64,000 nucleotides of DNA from Tachypleus tridentatus (Eukaryota > Arthropoda > Merostomata > Xiphosura > Limulidae), in NCBI RefSeq assembly GCF_004210375.1, contig NC_134830.1:169577874-169641873 (forward strand), in the 5' to 3' direction. The notes under the pieces are model-generated. The model did not search any database, was not told where the DNA came from, and was given only the letters and a program-made list of their open reading frames with translations. Made by a program: the position numbers and the translations under genes. Positions 60,350 to 64,000 of the stretch are shown here, piece by piece. Numbering within the stretch: position 1 is the stretch's first letter; every line of letters begins with the position of its first letter.

Positions 60350-61200
60350 GGTAACAGTGTAATGTGCATCTTAGCTGCACTAATTGCCAGGAGCTGTATC
60401 ATGAAGTATGTAAGATGGTAATCAAACAGGATCTACATAAACAATAGTCTGACTTGAGGATCACCATCTCGTCAGTTCTCTTCAACATCTCCACTGTGCC
60501 CCAGTAGTTTAACAAGTATAATTCTGCCATGTGCTAATTTTTGGTGATGAAACTCTGATTTACAGTAAAGGCTCTTGCAAAACTAAAACTGAAAGCAAGA
60601 TGCAAACTCCTGTTAGCAGGGTGACACAGGAATGGCCAACAATATTACCAAATCTATAGCCATATTCTGTGTACTCAACAACAGACACACTGTTGAGGAC
60701 AAACCATCAACATTCTTTGTGGTTACTGCTATCTCTCTAGAAGAAACCCAGAACTATCTTGGTATAACCTTCTTCTCAAGAAGAGCAATGAACTACTCGA
60801 AAGCACTCAAGTTTTGTGTCTCATTTGAAAACCAATATAACTTTTGCATATGATCCTGTGTGTTAATTTCCCAATCAGACTTGGACATACAAATAGACCA
60901 GACATACTAACAGCACGATAATCAGAACTACAAAAGGAATTTTTGCACTGAACAAAGCAACTAGTTCTTATATTTTATTAAAGTCTTATTTGCTGCATTC
61001 CAGATTATGCACTACTGGTATGGGTATTGGTCGCAGGGTGTATGGAAGTCACTTCATTAGAGCCTATAAGCCTCAGCAGCATTACAGAATGACAAGAGTA
61101 CTTGTAATTATAAGTAAAATTATTCACTAGGGCTTTGTAAGGTAAATACCATATATTCTATCACTGAACAACTAGCCTTGTTAACTGGAACAATCAGGTA
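60350..61200 (+). mobile_element. LINE reverse-transcriptase remnant (Jockey/CR1/I-like)
   Basis: In changing plus-strand frames one reads SSVLFNISTVPQ near 60470, resembling the SPLLFN motif. Next comes the post-catalytic block TKSIAIFCVLNNRHTVEDKP with ISLEETQNYLGITF at 60650-60780, which resembles NPxKTQ..xF and the VxYLGVTxD motif of LINE RT thumbs. The stretch after this (VNTIYSITEQLALLTGTI near 61150) fits the region following the RT. The FADD box is not preserved well enough to see. The copy is heavily decayed, and its ends are estimates. Confidence 0.5.
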
Positions 61201-61425
61201 TCACAAAAAACATCATAAAGATTAACCATGCAGAGCCTACAAGTCCTCCCAGAAGAAGTCACAGGTGGACAGCTACTACAAAACTACCACTGAAAGAACT
61301 GGTTACCATTGCTCTTTCCAACTAGGGCATTTCAACTTCAAAATGACCTCACAAGTACCAACCAAGTACAGAATTGTCTGAAAGGTTAAGCAGGAGGTAA
61401 GCATGGATAGACAGTTACTATAGAA

Positions 61426-61652
61426 CCACCTCTAAGATATTATTGGTGACAAGAAACTCACTTGAAGTAAGAAGAAATCTCAGAACTGCTGGTATGGATA
61501 TTAACACTTTTACTAATAAAGTGGAGTACAATGCTTTGACCTTCTTCACCTGAAGATAGCCTAAGAAAAACGAAACACTGTTCCCTGCTTTATTAGTAAA
61601 AGTGTTAGTACCCATGCCAGCTGTGCTGAGATATATTTCCACCTCTAAGATA
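61426..61652. repeat. Foldback element 3 with 14-bp direct flanks
   Basis: CCACCTCTAAGATA occurs at 61426-61439 and 61639-61652. The left arm has CTGCTGGTATGGATATTAAC and ACTAATAAAGTGGAGTACAA. The right arm has CTTTATTAGTAAAAGTGTTA and ACCCATGCCAGCTGTGCTGA. The left-only tail is GGTGACAAGAAACTCACTTG. The loop is almost absent, so the element is about 200 bp and nearly pure hairpin. Confidence 0.88.
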
Positions 61653-61766
61653 ATTTGGCCCCTCTCTACCAGCCTAGAAGAAAATATAAGGTATTACGTA
61701 GAGTTTGAAGCAGACAAAATTCTGTCAGCAACAGAAATACAGCTAGTTGGGTATTAATCATATCAC

Positions 61767-63230
61767 GGTTGGTTGGTTGTTAAGTGTTTATTGGCACAAA
61801 GCAACTGGGTTCTCTGTGCCAAACAACTGGCAAAAAGGTAAAAAAAGTAAAATCATTAAAATATATAAAAAATATCATGCTAAAACAAAGCATAGTCAAA
61901 TTTTCATGTTAAAATCTTAAATAGAGTTAAAAAGACCAATGGCCATTAAAAATTTAAAAACACAACTGAGGTGAATAGTGTCACCATTGCCAATGATGCT
62001 GTCCAATGTCAAGGGTGAACCCATGGTAAAAATATGTTTAACATGGTGCCATGGCTCTCGATTGTAAAATGTGACTTGAATGTCACATGGACCACACGTT
62101 GGTGCATCAGTACCAGATAAAAGAAAGCGATAAGTTAAACACCTGTAACCAATGTGTAGCCTAACCATAACAACTTCCTAATTCCGATTCTTATGGAAGC
62201 AAAATGGCAAAAGTTCAATTGAGGGTTTGATCTGAAAAAGCTTGTTATCACATTGCTCACTCCAAGTTGACTGTCACTTGTTGCAGAGCTGAGCCTTGAA
62301 TACAGGACCATAATTCATGTAATGGACAGGAATGACAGTGATAGTACCAGAGCAGAAAGATTTAGTTGTGATGTCAGTGAGCTCATTCCTGTAAAAACCA
62401 ATGTGGCCTGAGATTCAGAAGAACTGGATAGAAGTAGATGATAAAGAGAACTGGGCCAGTCAGTTTTGAATATCAACAAGAACAGGGTAAGAAGTAATGT
62501 GAAGCAATTCCAGTGCCAAAAGAGAGCTAAGCGAGTCAGTATAAATACTACAGTTTGTGAACTGTATAATTTCTATGTGATCCAGGGCAAGAGAAATGGC
62601 ATATGATTAAGAAGATATTCTGTGTGCAATAACCGAATCACAACAAACCATAGCAGGGCCCACAGAGTCACCTGATCTCAAACCATCCATATAAATGAAG
62701 CAGGAAAGATGGTTCAAAAAATGTTTGACAAATAGAAAGTGATACTTCCAGTCAGGAATACCCACATTTTTCAGACAACTCAAAGAAAGGTCATATTTAG
62801 GGATGATAATTAGCCATGGTGGGATGAGCTGATCAGCACATACAGCTATGTTATCCAAGAATAGACCCAATTCTACCAACTGTGTCTGGATACAAAGGCC
62901 AAAAAGAACAACGGCAAATCGTCTGTTCTGAAAAAGCATGGCCCACTTAGGAAGGAAAACACAACCCCAGATGGGATGCTGTGGTAAGGATCAAAGTTTT
63001 GAAACATATAGTAAAAACAGTTGAAAATGGCAAATATATAGAAGAGGTTCATGAGACTCAGTGTGCAAACTCTGGATGGGAGAAGTGCCAAAGGCCTCTG
63101 TGCAGAGCTGAAGCCCCTGATGGTGAACAGAGTCCAACATCTTCAAGGCCAAGTTCCTGGCAAAATCATAGACCTGAAATCCATAGTCTAGTTTGATCAA
63201 ATAAGAGCATGATAGATTTTTAGCAAAGAT
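61767..63230 (-). mobile_element. I-superfamily LINE 3' end: RT C-terminus, RNase H, terminal zinc-like motif, 3' UTR
   Basis: Read on the minus strand from about 63215, the coding order is YGFQVYDFARNLALKMLDSV, then CTEAFGTSPIQSL (post-RT). Next comes QTQLVELGLFLDNIAVCADQ, IPPWLIIIPKYDLSL and the RNase H start FIYMDGLRSGDSVGPAMV (about 62690). RNase H traces with WIPG-like and GNELADI-like positions lie near 62380. A terminal block follows, RLHIGYRCLTYRFLLSGTDA, CGPCD and LMAIGLF near 62170-61920. RNase H plus this terminal block fits the I superfamily (I/Nimb-like). The 3' end carries a short AACCAACCAACC tail. The copy is 5'-truncated and broken by several stops and frame changes. Its 3' UTR is about 320 bp shorter than in the adjoining copy. 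Confidence 0.85.
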
Positions 63231-64000
63231 TGGTTGGTTGGTTTGGTGTTTCACAGTGCAAAGCAAATAGATTATCTGTGCCAAACGTTCAGTAAAACGT
63301 TGAAATTAAAGTAAAATTATTATAATTCATCAAAGAAAATTAAGGTAAAACAAATCAAATTTTAATTTTTGAATTATAAACATAAATAGCATTAAATTCA
63401 ATTTTTACATCTTGACTATAGTGGTAAGAGAAAAAGCACAATAATACAAGTTTTAAAGGAGTTTCCTTAGCATAAATTTAATTATCATAACTCTCCAGGA
63501 TGACTAACGGGTAAGTTCAAAAATCAGCGTTAGTCACCTGAAGTTGGCCTCTCCAGTCCTGGTTTCAAATTATTTGGCGTTACGACCATTTTCTAATTTG
63601 AAATTGAACTAGTTGTACTTTAATTTTTAAATGGAAATCACATTTAAAAATGGTCTAATGTATATATGAAAAAACTTAAATAGCATTAAAAGGATTAATG
63701 GCCTTTAAAAAACTAAAAACATTTCTAAGGTACACTGCGTCACCATTGTCAATAACAGTCTAATGTTACGGATAAACCTGGGGACAAAATATGTTTAAAA
63801 TGGTGCTGTCATTGAGAGTCGTAGCGACGGCAAAACAGTAAAATGTGGCTTATTCTGATCTGAGTGTTACACAGACAACTCGTTGGTGCATCAGTCCCAG
63901 ATAAAAGAAAACAATGAGTTAAAAACTGTGACCAATGCATAGTTCAGTTAGGACAACTTCCTCTTTCCGATCCTTACGGAAACATGACGCCCAAAGTCTA
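63231..64000 (-). mobile_element. Second copy of the same LINE, 3' end, continuing beyond the window
   Basis: It begins (3' end) with TGGTTGGTTGGTTTGG, the complement of a CCAA-type tail, at the point where the first copy stops. It follows the first copy's order: TGCAAAGCAA, GTGCCAAACG, TTAATGGCCTTTAAAAA, GCGTCACCATTGTCAATAA, TTGGTGCATCAGTCCCAGAT, GACAACTTCCTC. An additional segment of about 320 bp in the 3' UTR (about 63400-63660) is absent from copy 1. The coding end starts near 63690, and the rest lies outside the window. Confidence 0.85.

Noticed and set aside
1-64000. CRISPR arrays, operons, prokaryotic insertion sequences
   Set aside because: No regularly spaced short repeats or bacterial-type gene packing. 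Split genes and SINEs show that this is animal nuclear DNA.

Overview
The window reads as animal nuclear DNA. It is AT-rich, has long introns with GT..AG borders, and is dense in short retroposons. The main SINE has a tRNA-Thr(CGT)-like head and an AAAC-type tail. Together with an I-superfamily LINE this looks like a chelicerate, most likely a horseshoe crab. That taxonomic call rests on recalled repeat families and the protein sequences, and was not tested by a search.

Layout. 1-1.34 kb holds the 3' part of a decayed hAT (ZMYM1-like) transposase gene. 7.7-11.26 kb (minus) is TRAPPC10 as a single uninterrupted coding exon, with one apparent frameshift near its C-terminus. 11.3-24.8 kb is AT-rich intergenic sequence with SINEs, a foldback element and a dispersed repeat pair. 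24.8-30.7 kb (plus) is RPL10 (uL16), with five coding exons and a probable TOP-type leader exon. 30.7-36.2 kb is intergenic and includes a tight SINE cluster at 32.4-33.9 kb. 36.2-50.2 kb (plus) is serine hydroxymethyltransferase, with seven coding exons. Its introns carry SINEs, a LINE fragment, two foldback elements and a CA repeat. A possible terminal exon of an unidentified minus-strand gene lies at 50.8 kb. 52.7-54.7 kb is a strongly purine-rich, unclassified block. 55.0-58.8 kb (minus) is a SAMD9/SAMD9L-like pseudogene. 60.35-64 kb is LINE debris: one plus-strand RT remnant, then two minus-strand, head-to-tail copies of an I-type LINE with RNase H.

The intact host genes are housekeeping genes in unrelated pathways: Golgi/TRAPPII trafficking, the large ribosomal subunit, and one-carbon metabolism. 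I see no sign that they are co-regulated.

The most unusual signal is a foldback repeat family. It has long inverted arms and a tail present on one side only. Three copies are bounded by perfect 13-14 bp direct repeats. Those repeats match the target-site duplications of the neighbouring SINEs, so these elements look retroposed rather than cut-and-paste MITEs.
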